Origin: Acidimicrobiales bacterium
GTDB taxonomy: Bacteria; Actinomycetota; Acidimicrobiia; Acidimicrobiales; Aldehydirespiratoraceae
Assembly (NCBI GenBank): GCA_041394245.1
Contig: JAWKIR010000004.1
Span: 450,879 to 514,878 of the forward strand
Length of the DNA stretch: 64,000 nucleotides
Reading direction: 5' to 3'
Shown: piece after piece, positions 34,251 to 41,916 of the stretch
Layout: every line of letters begins with the position of its first letter
Numbering within the stretch: position 1 is the first letter of the stretch
The notes under the pieces: generated by a model
The model's database searches: none
Told to the model about the DNA's origin: nothing
The model's input: only the letters and a program-made list of their open reading frames with translations
Translations under genes and position numbers: made by a program

Positions 34251-34272
34251 GAGCCACTCTCCGGAGTGGCTC
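34251..34272 (+). terminator. Hairpin after attL (tRNA-Glu terminator)
   Basis: GAGCCACTC and GAGTGGCTC form a 9-bp stem with loop TCCG, followed by TTCTGG. A near-identical hairpin follows attR, so the element carries its own copy of the tRNA terminator. Confidence 0.75.
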
Positions 34273-34291
34273 TTCTGGTTCTGGCGAGGCC

Positions 34292-34311
34292 TTGCCAATG
34301 GGTTGCCAATG
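34292..34311 (+). repeat. TTGCCAATG repeats near attL (candidate arm sites)
   Basis: TTGCCAATG occurs at 34292-34300 and 34303-34311. The same 9-mer occurs twice directly near attR, with an additional inverted 8-bp match. Paired short repeats at both ends of an element are typical of integrase arm-type or excisionase binding sites. Confidence 0.6.
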
Positions 34312-34362
34312 AATGTCCGGCTGATGTCTGGCAGCATTGTCCACAAGGTGAGGAGTTGATCG

Positions 34363-35517
34363 ATGAAGGGGTACATGCGGCAGCGGGGCGGGTCGTGGGA
34401 GTTGCGGGTGTTTCTCGGCCACGATCCGGTCACCGGCAAGCAGCGGTACGCGAACCGCACGGTGCGGGGTGGCAAGCGTGAGGCGCAACGAGCGCTCGCG
34501 GCGATGATCACCGAGGCCGAGCAGGGGCTGACGGCGCGGAGCGCCGCGACAGTGGCAGAGCTGTTGGAGGCGTGGTTCGATCAGGCGGCGCCGGACTTCT
34601 CGCCGGCGACGGCGAAGGAGACCCGGGGGTATCTCGACCGGTCGCTGCTGCCGGGGCTCGGCGGCCGGCGGCTCGCGAAGCTGAAGCCGGGCGACATCGA
34701 CGCGTTCTACCGCCGATTGCGGGAGTCGGGCGGCGTGGGCGGCAAGCCGTTGGCACCAGCGACTGTGCGGCGCATCCACGGGATCCTGCGCCGGGCGCTG
34801 GCGCAGGGTGTGCGGTGGGGCTGGATCGGGGTGAACCCGGCGGCGTCGGCCTCGCCTCCCAAGGTCCCGGCGCCCAAGGTTGCCCCGCCCGACCCCGAGC
34901 AGCTCGCCAGGCTGCTGGCACGGGCTCGTGACGAGTCGCCGGACTTCGCGTGCTTCGTGCTGGTCGCGGCCGCCACCGGTGCCCGTCGGTCCGAGCTGGT
35001 CGCGTTGCGGTGGGATGATGTCGATCAGACGGAGGCGACGCTGGACATCAGTCGGGGGATCGTGGTTGGTCGCGACGGGCTGGTGGAGAAAGACACCAAG
35101 ACCCACTCGTCGCGGCGGGTGTCGCTCGACGCCCAGACGGCCGCGGTGCTGGCCGAGCACCGCGAGCAGATGGCGGCACGGGCTCAGACATGTGGCGTCG
35201 ACCTGGCCGACGATGCGTTCGTGTTCAGCAACGCGCCTGACTGCACGCTGCCGTGGTTCCCCGGGTCGGTGTCGCGGTCCTTCAAGCGCCTCTGCGAGAA
35301 GGAGGGGATCGCCGGTGTGCGGCTTCACGACCTCCGCCACTTCGTCGCCACCCAGCTTCTAGGGGCCGGTGTCGATGTTCGCACAGTGGCCGGTCGACTC
35401 GGGCACCGCAACGCGGCAACGACGCTCAACGTGTATGCCCACTTCCTCGAGCAGTCCGATCGGGCGGCCGCCGACGTGATCGGCAACCTGATCTCCGGCT
35501 CGGACTGGGAGCGCTGA
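34363..35517 (+). CDS. int: Tyrosine recombinase (site-specific integrase)
   Basis: This 384-aa integrase has an N-terminal arm-binding domain (residues 1-50), a core-binding SAM-like domain (about 62-160) and a catalytic domain. The catalytic residues are R208 in ATGARRSELVALRW, a likely lysine at 246 (KDTKTHSSRR), H322 and R325 in LHDLRH, H348 in RLGHRN and the nucleophile Y358 in NVYAHF. All expected residues are present, so it should be active. GAGGAG lies about 10 nt before the ATG. It would recombine the 44-bp att repeats. The nearby TTGCCAATG repeats may be its arm sites. Confidence 0.96.
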   Translation: MKGYMRQRGGSWELRVFLGHDPVTGKQRYANRTVRGGKREAQRALAAMITEAEQGLTARSAATVAELLEAWFDQAAPDFSPATAKETRGYLDRSLLPGLGGRRLAKLKPGDIDAFYRRLRESGGVGGKPLAPATVRRIHGILRRALAQGVRWGWIGVNPAASASPPKVPAPKVAPPDPEQLARLLARARDESPDFACFVLVAAATGARRSELVALRWDDVDQTEATLDISRGIVVGRDGLVEKDTKTHSSRRVSLDAQTAAVLAEHREQMAARAQTCGVDLADDAFVFSNAPDCTLPWFPGSVSRSFKRLCEKEGIAGVRLHDLRHFVATQLLGAGVDVRTVAGRLGHRNAATTLNVYAHFLEQSDRAAADVIGNLISGSDWER

Positions 35518-35610
35518 GCGTGATCAATGCATGGGCCCGTAGGGCTGAGGCGAGGACACGGAGCGCAGCGGCGTCCCGCAGCCGTGCCCTTGATGCCGGA
35601 GGTCCCTTGA

Positions 35611-36060
35611 TCATCGGCTTCGCCCCGCCTTCCGGGAGGACCCTCCGCCTTGATCTACTGGCGGTCCACCTACTCCACCTACCGGTCCCGCTTCGGGAGG
35701 AACAGATGGCTGTATGGAGTGGGCCGGCGGGGGTTCAGGCCGGGAAGGGAAGAGACGGCTGGCTGCTGGAGCCGGTACGACCTCGGGGGCCGCTCGTGGC
35801 CTGTGGGCCACAAGCGCGGACGCACGCCCTACCGAACTCCGGACGGCTTCGAGCTCGCCGGGCAGGGGCGGCTCGAGGCCCGACAGCCCGGCCAGCGTCG
35901 GACGGGTGACGACGACCCGTCGGCCGAGGCGGACCGTCGCCAGGTCACCCCGGGCAACGAGTTCGTACGCAGTAGAGCGACCGATGCCTAGCAGCTCGGC
36001 CGCCTCGGCAACGGTGTAGACGAGCCGGAGATCGCCCGGACCAGCAGCGTTCGCAGCCAT
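35611..36060 (-). CDS. Excisionase-like helix-turn-helix protein
   Basis: This protein (149 aa from the ATG at 36060; 36066 or 36078 also possible) has an N-terminal winged HTH of the excisionase/MerR-like HTH_17 type: LVYTVAEAAELLGIGRSTAY followed by ELVARGDLATVRLGRRVVV. Such proteins direct excision or regulate integrases. The C-terminal 90 residues are rich in Pro, Ala and Arg, without recognisable structure; typical excisionases end at about 70 residues, so the tail may be an extension or decayed sequence. It faces the integrase from the opposite strand. Confidence 0.75.
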   Translation of the reverse strand: MAANAAGPGDLRLVYTVAEAAELLGIGRSTAYELVARGDLATVRLGRRVVVTRPTLAGLSGLEPPLPGELEAVRSSVGRASALVAHRPRAAPEVVPAPAASRLFPSRPEPPPAHSIQPSVPPEAGPVGGVGGPPVDQGGGSSRKAGRSR

Positions 36061-36208
36061 GTCCATCCAGGGACGCATCGAGACCCCCAGCGCGGCAGAC
36101 CGATGTGGCGCAGCCCCAGACTTCGTCACGCTGGCCACCGCCGTGAAGCGACACGGCCGTGCGCCCGGCCTCTTCATCGTCGACGCCGAGATCGTGCCGG
36201 ATCACCCA

Positions 36209-36249
36209 TCTACTGGTCGTCCGGAAACCGCCGAGACACATCTGGAGGT
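36209..36249 (+). repeat. Left arm of a MITE-like inverted repeat
   Basis: The arm reads TCTACTG, 8 variable bases, then a 26-bp block starting GAAACCGCCGAGAC. The block is exactly inverted at 36740-36765, and TCTACTG is inverted at 36774-36780 with the same 8-bp gap. It continues into a local palindrome (GGAGGTTCC-G-GGAACCTCC). Confidence 0.75.
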
Positions 36250-36473
36250 TCCGGGAACCTCCGCCGAGTAGTAGATGCGCGGGGCGATCACCTAGGCGGT
36301 TGCATCACCCAGTCAAGGACCCGGCGTGTCGACCGAGACGTGGGCTTCTCGCCGGGCTCGCCCAGCTCTTCACCGAAACGAGTAGCAGCGAGCGCGCTAC
36401 TGAGGTCGGCGCCGCCACGAGCGCGTGGAAGTGGGGGAGATCTGCCAGTTGGCGCGGTACCGGTAGGTCGCGC

Positions 36474-36503
36474 AGATGGTGCAGAAGTAGATGGTGCAGA
36501 AGT
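36474..36503 (+). repeat. 15-bp tandem duplication
   Basis: AGATGGTGCAGAAGT occurs twice in a row (36474-36488 and 36489-36503), followed by a related GGAGTAGATCGTGC. It lies inside the inverted-repeat unit. Confidence 0.7.
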
Positions 36504-36521
36504 GGAGTAGATCGTGCGGTG

Positions 36522-36550
36522 GAGTCCCGCCCCGGGTCGGGGCAGGACTC
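36522..36550. terminator. GC-rich hairpin inside the inverted-repeat unit
   Basis: GAGTCCCGCCCCG pairs with CGGGGCAGGACTC (13 positions, one C-A mismatch) around GGT. No T-tract follows. Confidence 0.5.
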
Positions 36551-36739
36551 ATCCGATGCTGTGAGAGAAGGAGCGGCGTCAAGGGCTCACCTGCGGGACT
36601 TCGCGTTCGCTTCGTGTCCTCGCCTCGGCCGTGGGCCGTCCCTTGACTCCGAGCCCGTCCCAGTTCGGCCAGCGCCCTGGCCGTGGTGAGGCCCCTCGAA
36701 GGCCCCTCGCCACCTACTGGTTGGACCGGAGGTCGGTAG

Positions 36740-36780
36740 ACCTCCAGATGTGTCTCGGCGGTTTCGGTGAGAGCAGTAGA
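36740..36780 (-). repeat. Right arm of the MITE-like inverted repeat
   Basis: This is the reverse complement of the left arm: 26 identical bases, an 8-bp variable gap and the terminal TCTACTG. It also continues into a short palindrome (GGAGGT-N6-ACCTCC). Together the arms bound about 570 bp. Confidence 0.75.
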
Positions 36781-37083
36781 GGGTCGGTCGGTGGTCTCGG
36801 CGGGGGCCGAGCGCTACTCGTCTGCATGAGGGCGCGGTGCGTTCGAGCGGGTACGCGGCGCCGGCTGCGTCGCTGCGAGTGAACCGGGATCTCCTTGCCG
36901 ATCCGGCGGTCGTGGAGCGCTCACGGACCCGGGTCGGTCGAGGTGCCCAGCTGACTGACATCGGTGTTCTCGTCCCATCGAGATGCTCTAGCGCCGAGCA
37001 GACTCAGAACCCCGCGGACTCGCTGACGATGTTTTCTGGCGGCGCCTACGACTCGTGTCACACCGATCGGAGATACTCGTTCG

Positions 37084-39033
37084 ATGGCGACAGGAAAGAT
37101 TGCGGCTGCAGGCGACCACCTTCAACGCATGGTGGGCACGAGGCCCGGGGCGGGACTAGCCGAGCTTGTGTGGAATGCTCTTGACGCGAGCGCGACCACT
37201 GTCGACGTCACCGTCACGCGAACGAGTGCCGACGCCGTCGACGAGATCGTTGTCGAGGACGACGGACACGGGTTCACCGCCGAGGAGGTAGGCGAACTCT
37301 TCGGCACCGTTGGGGGAAGCTGGAAACACAACGCCCCTAATCGCCGCACTCGCGACGGCGCTCGCGTCCTCCACGGCGACAAGGGTGAAGGCCGCTGGCG
37401 GGCGTTTGCCATGGGGGACCGGGTTGTCTGGGAGTCCGTCACTGCCGGAATCGACGGGCGGCCGAATCAGCTGGTTCGAGTGGTCATGCGCGCGGAAGTG
37501 CCCGACGAGTTCGAGTGGACTGGACCGCACGACACCGATCTTGGAGTGGGTACCAAGGTCACCGTCGTCGCCGGGATGAAGGAGCCGAACGTCCTGCTGA
37601 CGGAGAAGGCGAGAACTGACCTTACGGGCACGGTGGCGCTTTATCTGACCAAGTACCCCGATCTGACGATCCGCTTCGACGGGACTGATCTCGCGGTCGG
37701 CGATCTCATTGAGCGAACAGCTGAGATCGAAATCGAGTACGAGAACGCCTACGGTCCGGTCAACCTTACGATCATCGAGTGGGACGCCAAGATCGACCGG
37801 CAGCTCTACCTCTGCGACGAAGATGGCGCAGCCCTGCACGAACAGTCTCCCGGAATCCACGCCAAGGATTTTGTGTTCACGGCCTACGTGCGGTGGGCCG
37901 GCTTTCGAGTTCACGAGTCGTTGCTGCCGCTTGCCGACCTCGAGAACGACGAAGTTGGTCCTGCACTCAATTCTGCGCGAGATGCACTACGCGAGTACTT
38001 CCGCGAACGCCAGGTCACGGACACCAAGACTGTCGTACAGGGGTGGCGAGATGAGAACGTCTATCCGTTCCTCGATGAGCCCGAGGACGATGTAGGGCTG
38101 GCGGAGCAGGCTCTCTTCAACTTCGTCGCGGTCAGTGCGGCTGATGCCGTCAACCGGATCGAGGACCCTAGGTCGAAAGCGCTCAGTCTTCAGACGATGA
38201 GGGTCGCAGTGGAGCGAGATCCTTCGTCCGTCGAGTTCATCATGCAGGAGGTGCTGAAGCTCCCCGAGTCGAAGATTGAGGAGTTCCGTTCGCTAATAGA
38301 GCGCACGTCGTTGACGAGCATTCTGGACGCCACACGGCTCGTGACCGGCAGGTTAGAGTTCCTCGCCGGACTGGATCTCCTCCTCTTCGATCCCGAGACT
38401 GCGCCCAAAGCCCTCGAACGGGCGCACATGCACAAGATGATTGAGAACGAGCCGTGGCTTTTCGGCGAAGCGTTCTCGATGCACGTCTCGGACCGGACGT
38501 TGACCGCGCTGTTGAAGGCTCACGTTGGCGCGCTGGGTCGCGAGGACCTAGTAGGTGAGCCCGTTGCGGACGCAGATGGAAATCACCTTCGTCGCATCGA
38601 CTTCATGTTCGGTCGCGCGACTGAACTGCCGCGAGGTCACCGCGAACACCTGGTTGTCGAGATCAAACGACCCGCGGTCTCAATCGGGCGAGACGAGATT
38701 GCGCAGCTTGAGGACTACGCCATGGCCGTTTCTCGCGATGGGCGGTTCGACCTCGATCAGGTCGAGTGGGACTTCGTCCTCCTGGGCACAGCACTCGATG
38801 ACTACGCAACGTCGCGTGCCAACCAGCGTGATCTGGCGCGTGATCTAGTTCACGCCGGTGAGGACGGCGTCCGGATCTGGGTGCGTCCGTGGGCGGAAGT
38901 TCTCCACGAGTGTCGACACCGTCTTCAGTTCATTCGGGAGCAACTCCAGTACGACCCCGACGCCGATCAAGCCATCGCCTACCTGCGCGAGGCATACCCG
39001 GACTACGTCCCCGATCACCTGATCGACCGATAG
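37084..39033 (+). CDS. GHKL ATPase fused to Shedu/DUF4263-like nuclease
   Basis: This 649-aa protein joins two modules. Residues 20-165 form a Bergerat ATP-binding fold of the Hsp90/MutL type: E27, N31 and D34 in ELVWNALDASA, EDDGHGF at 58-64, the glycine lid GDKGEGRWRAFAMG at 98-111 and GVGTKVTV at 154-161. Residues 165-440 are a linker region without a recognised domain. Residues 445-600 look like the Shedu DUF4263 nuclease: MIENEPWLFGEAF, then D506 in RRIDFMFG, E526 and K528 in VVEIKRP, and Q541 in QLEDY, matching the PD-(D/E)XK pattern. It is cargo of a tRNA-Glu island. An anti-phage or anti-plasmid role is an inference from the nuclease family, the ATPase and the location. Confidence 0.85.
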   Translation: MATGKIAAAGDHLQRMVGTRPGAGLAELVWNALDASATTVDVTVTRTSADAVDEIVVEDDGHGFTAEEVGELFGTVGGSWKHNAPNRRTRDGARVLHGDKGEGRWRAFAMGDRVVWESVTAGIDGRPNQLVRVVMRAEVPDEFEWTGPHDTDLGVGTKVTVVAGMKEPNVLLTEKARTDLTGTVALYLTKYPDLTIRFDGTDLAVGDLIERTAEIEIEYENAYGPVNLTIIEWDAKIDRQLYLCDEDGAALHEQSPGIHAKDFVFTAYVRWAGFRVHESLLPLADLENDEVGPALNSARDALREYFRERQVTDTKTVVQGWRDENVYPFLDEPEDDVGLAEQALFNFVAVSAADAVNRIEDPRSKALSLQTMRVAVERDPSSVEFIMQEVLKLPESKIEEFRSLIERTSLTSILDATRLVTGRLEFLAGLDLLLFDPETAPKALERAHMHKMIENEPWLFGEAFSMHVSDRTLTALLKAHVGALGREDLVGEPVADADGNHLRRIDFMFGRATELPRGHREHLVVEIKRPAVSIGRDEIAQLEDYAMAVSRDGRFDLDQVEWDFVLLGTALDDYATSRANQRDLARDLVHAGEDGVRIWVRPWAEVLHECRHRLQFIREQLQYDPDADQAIAYLREAYPDYVPDHLIDR

Positions 39034-39181
39034 CCCGGCGACGAAGTCGGGCAGCGGGAGAGGGCGACCGATCGTCTTCATACCAAATGAGGATCGTTGC
39101 ACCGGAGGAGCGTCGTTCGATGCATTGGGCCCACACGGGGGACTCCTGCTCGCCGAGCTTCGCGACCGACGACTCGAGATG

Positions 39182-39631
39182 AAGGTCCGCGACCTCTCCC
39201 CGGGTACCGCCGAGGACTTCGAACCAATCGTCGCCAACGTCCAGGCTCACCCGATCGGGAACCGGCGGCTCCACCAGCTCCGCCCAGCGCAGATCGACGG
39301 CTTCTACCGCGAGCTCGCCGCCGCTGGTCGCAGGCCATCGCGGATCACTCAACCAAGCACTGCTGCAAGCCACGAAGTAGGAGTGGATCGATCGAAATCC
39401 GGTCGCGCTCGCATCGCCCCTGTCGATTCCTCGCACAGAGGCGTCGGCGATACCGGTCGATGATCTCGCCAACATCCTCGACAACGCCGAACACGACCTC
39501 CGGGCGTTCCTGATCGTCGCCGCAGCGACCGGTTGCCGCCCGGGCGAGCTCGCAGCGTTGCGCTGGTCCCTTCTCGAAAAAGACACCGGCGAGCTGATCA
39601 TCCGCCGAGCGATCGGCCCGGCCGAGGCCGG
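39182..39631 (+). pseudogene. Remnant of a second tyrosine integrase
   Basis: The sequence can be read as integrase only by changing frame. The first frame gives SPGTAEDFEPIVANVQ and LHQLRPAQIDGFYREL, a core-binding domain. After about 39340 the homology moves to another frame: LLQATK, a TAG stop at 39378-39380 where tryptophan is expected, EWIDRNPVALAS, then LIVAAATGCRPGELAALRW with the first catalytic arginine. The HxxR, GH and Tyr motifs are missing. It is a decayed copy of a relative of the intact integrase, probably left by an older insertion. Confidence 0.85.
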
Positions 39632-39703
39632 CAGCGTCGGGCCCGGTGACTCACGTTGGGTCTTGTCCAATGGGGCGCGGATCTGTACGGTGGAGATGGC
39701 GAA

Positions 39704-40144
39704 ATGATGAAGGCGGCATCTATGCGGAAAGCAATCGTGGCAGTTCTCGCTGTGGCGGCATTGACCACAGCGTGTGATCCGGATGATGTGTACAACGGTG
39801 TCTGTGACGCCGAGAACATGTGCATGTACGAGCATGCTGGCTACACCGGCAGGGTCATGGACCCCGGAGAGTGCGACGGCGAGTGGGCTTGCGGGTTCGG
39901 CGACTTCAGTCAGGTCGACTACTGGGACACCGACACCTCCCCGAACGACAAGACCTCGGCGATCAAGAACCGCATCACGACCAAGGCCTACACGACGATG
40001 TGGGTGGACGCGGTCGGTGGTGGCGGGAAGTTCTGTTCGCCATCGGGATTTCAATACTCGAATCTCAGCACCTTCCCGGGCACCAACTACAACGACAAGT
40101 TTTCGTCTGAAGCGTCCACCTTCTACAACCCTTGCGCGTTCTAA
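39704..40144 (+). CDS. Secreted peptidase inhibitor I36-like lipoprotein
   Basis: This protein of about 146 aa has a lipoprotein signal (MRKAIVAVLAVAALTTACDP). The mature part is cysteine-rich and resembles the I36 (SMI) crystallin-like inhibitor family: CMYEHAGYTGRVMDPGECDG, then SPNDKTSAIKNRI, then GGGGKFCSPSGF and NYNDKFSS. Family members inhibit metallopeptidases. It is cargo of the island, 12 bp ahead of a second secreted protein. ATG 39704 follows GGAG; 39707 and 39722 are alternatives. Confidence 0.75.
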   Translation: MMKAASMRKAIVAVLAVAALTTACDPDDVYNGVCDAENMCMYEHAGYTGRVMDPGECDGEWACGFGDFSQVDYWDTDTSPNDKTSAIKNRITTKAYTTMWVDAVGGGGKFCSPSGFQYSNLSTFPGTNYNDKFSSEASTFYNPCAF

Positions 40145-40155
40145 GGAGAGTCCTC

Positions 40156-40971
40156 GTGCGTTTCGCGAAACCCGTCCTTGTGGTCTCGGTGGTCGTTGCG
40201 CCTGTCATCGCGGTCGCCTCGATCTCCAGCAGCAACGAGAATCTCGATGAGGTGATTGTGCGTGGAGAGGTCGTCGACCCGACGACGTTCAGCCTCACCG
40301 AACTCCATACCGCGCAACAGAAGCGCGCATTCGACGATGCCCACGCCGCCAACATGACGTCGTGCATGACCGACAGAGGATTCGAGAGCGAGCCGATCAG
40401 CCTCGACTCGCTGTTGCAGGGCCGCGACGTTGAGGAGGTCCGGGAGGAGTACCCGGACCTCGACCCGGATGAGGTCACGGCGTACGCCGAAGCGTACGGC
40501 GAAGCCGCGATCGGTACCGGGACCGAGACCGTTGTTGTCACGGTTGCGGGTTCTGAGATCGCCGACCCCGGCGTGCCGATCTCTGGTTCATGGACCGACG
40601 AGACCTGCTTCTGGCAGTCGTACGAGGCGATGGGGACCGACCCGTTCACGTTTACCGGGTTGCGGCTCCTGATGAACGCGCTGACGGATTCGGCAGAGTC
40701 GAGCACGGTCGAGGACAGCCGCCTGGACGACGTCTTCGCTGGATGGACCGACTGCGCCGGCCTCTCTGCGGAGGCGCTGCTCGGCGAACTGACCGCCACC
40801 TCTCTCGGCGCGGAGGATCCGCAGCATGACTGTGTCGCTGACACCGACCTTGCTCTCGTGGCGAAGGTCCGCGGCGAATACCATGTCGCTGCTGCCGCTG
40901 CGAACCAAACGCTCGTGACGCAATGGGTCGAGACGCTCGACAGGGCACTCGCAAGTCTGCCAGCGACATAG
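40156..40971 (+). CDS. Exported protein of unknown function
   Basis: This 271-aa protein starts at GTG 40156 with AAGGAG before it. It has a signal or anchor segment (FAKPVLVVSVVVAPVIAVAS), then an acidic, mostly helical domain with conserved-looking cysteines (NMTSCMTDRGFE, DETCFWQS, GWTDCAGLS, PQHDCVAD). The four cysteines fit an extracytoplasmic fold with two disulfides. It probably forms a unit with the I36-like protein. I recognise no family. Confidence 0.7.
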   Translation: MRFAKPVLVVSVVVAPVIAVASISSSNENLDEVIVRGEVVDPTTFSLTELHTAQQKRAFDDAHAANMTSCMTDRGFESEPISLDSLLQGRDVEEVREEYPDLDPDEVTAYAEAYGEAAIGTGTETVVVTVAGSEIADPGVPISGSWTDETCFWQSYEAMGTDPFTFTGLRLLMNALTDSAESSTVEDSRLDDVFAGWTDCAGLSAEALLGELTATSLGAEDPQHDCVADTDLALVAKVRGEYHVAAAAANQTLVTQWVETLDRALASLPAT

Positions 40972-41832
40972 GGCCCGCGCCTGCGCCTAGGGTTCCTGCT
41001 ATTGCGAAGCCTCTGGTGCGTCGAGCGATGCTCGTCGGCGCGGCACTCCCGCCGACAGACCCTGGCCCACAGCGCCAGCACACCGCCGAAGCCGACCGGC
41101 GCATTGCGGAGCTCGTGGCGCCGCTGACGGACGAGCTGATCGAGCAGGCCCGCGCCCTCGCCGAACCGCCCATGTCCATGACGGTGGGCGATGGTTCCGG
41201 ATGCCGCATAGCCGACGAACGATCTCGCCCGCAAGGGCGTTGGGCCATGGCCCGCGCCATAGATCACCACGGATCACAGTGGACGATGGCGGCGGGGGAG
41301 TGGAGCCAGCCGCATCCCGTCGTCGCGAGCGCGAACCAGAGCGCAAGCAGGATTGACCCCGTCGTGGCGCCAGACTGAGACTTTTGGTCATCCCGAGGTC
41401 GGCAGCATCGATGTGGCGCAACGGCCGCGCCGTACGACCGTCGAGTTGTGACGGTCTCTATCACCGTCGGTCCACCAATGTCGCTCCCAGGCATGCCGCG
41501 CCAGCAACTGAGATCCGCGCTCGTTTGACCCGATCACGACGGTCGAGCGGCGCGCGGCTGCGCCACCGAGTTGTCGCGAATCGTCGCGAACGTCGCAGAT
41601 CGGGACGGATGCCGCTTGACGGTCCGGAGTCCCCAACGCTCTGAACAGCACTAGCAGGACCACGCCGCACCGCCCGGACGGTCGGGTCTGCCGCTCTTGC
41701 CAATGAGTTTGCCAATGAACTCATTGGCACGATACTGAACCCGCTGGCACTCGCCGAACGGGGCGGCTACGTTTGTCCAGGTCAGACAGCATTTCGCAAC
41801 ACAGGCTGGACCTGGCCGGACAGATCTGATCG
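40972..41832. other. Right end of the island, no supported gene
   Basis: This 861-bp region has open frames on several strands but none with a start, ribosome site and recognisable product. It includes the TTGCCAATG repeats before attR and probably consists of decayed island sequence. Confidence 0.5.
41697..41729. repeat. TTGCCAATG repeats near attR (candidate arm sites)
   Basis: Direct copies lie at 41697-41705 and 41709-41717. CATTGGCA at 41722-41729 is an inverted 8-bp match, so the set also forms an 11-bp hairpin arm pair (GCCAATGAGTT with AACTCATTGGC). They mirror the copies at 34292-34311. Confidence 0.6.
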
Positions 41833-41876
41833 CCCTCTCAAGGTGGTAGCACGGGTTCAAATCCCGTACGGGGTAC
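41833..41876 (+). repeat. attR (44-bp direct repeat, tRNA-Glu 3' half)
   Basis: This copy is identical to 34189-34232 and lacks the tRNA 5' half. It is followed by CA, so the chromosomal 3' end encodes CCA directly after the discriminator. Confidence 0.95.
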
Positions 41877-41894
41877 CAACACAAGCCCAGTTCA

Positions 41895-41916
41895 GAGCCA
41901 CTCCTTGGAGTGGCTC
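41895..41916 (+). terminator. Original tRNA-Glu terminator hairpin
   Basis: GAGCCACTC/GAGTGGCTC with loop CTTG is followed by TTCTG. It matches the hairpin after attL except for the loop and probably terminated the tRNA before insertion. Confidence 0.75.

Larger units (their letters stand above)
36061..37083. other. Non-coding stretch of the island with repeats
   Basis: About 1 kb between the HTH protein and the ATPase-nuclease has no convincing gene on either strand. It holds a 41-bp inverted repeat pair (36209-36249 and 36740-36780), a 15-bp tandem duplication, and a strong hairpin at 36522-36550. CTACT/AGTAG words recur throughout it. Confidence 0.6.
34189..41876 (+). mobile_element. Integrative element in tRNA-Glu (about 7.64 kb)
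   Basis: A 44-bp direct repeat bounds the element: 34189-34232 inside tRNA-Glu and 41833-41876. The integrase lies 130 bp from the left end and reads inward. Cargo includes an excisionase-like HTH protein, an inverted-repeat unit, the GHKL ATPase-nuclease, a decayed integrase and two secreted proteins. There are no conjugation, capsid or replication genes, so it is a small genomic island that may be immobile on its own or moved by a helper. The gene density is much lower than in the flanking chromosome. Confidence 0.93.

Noticed and set aside
35651..35700. Third copy of the island inverted-repeat arm
   Set aside because: It shares only TCTACTGG with the arm and lacks the 26-bp block.
36059..36271. 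70-aa plus-strand frame at the start of the HTH gene
   Set aside because: It overlaps the excisionase-like gene's start on the other strand, has no ribosome site, and ends inside the inverted-repeat arm.
40923..41378. 151-aa frame near the right end of the island
   Set aside because: It begins inside the exported protein gene, has no recognisable domain, and its composition looks like chance open sequence.
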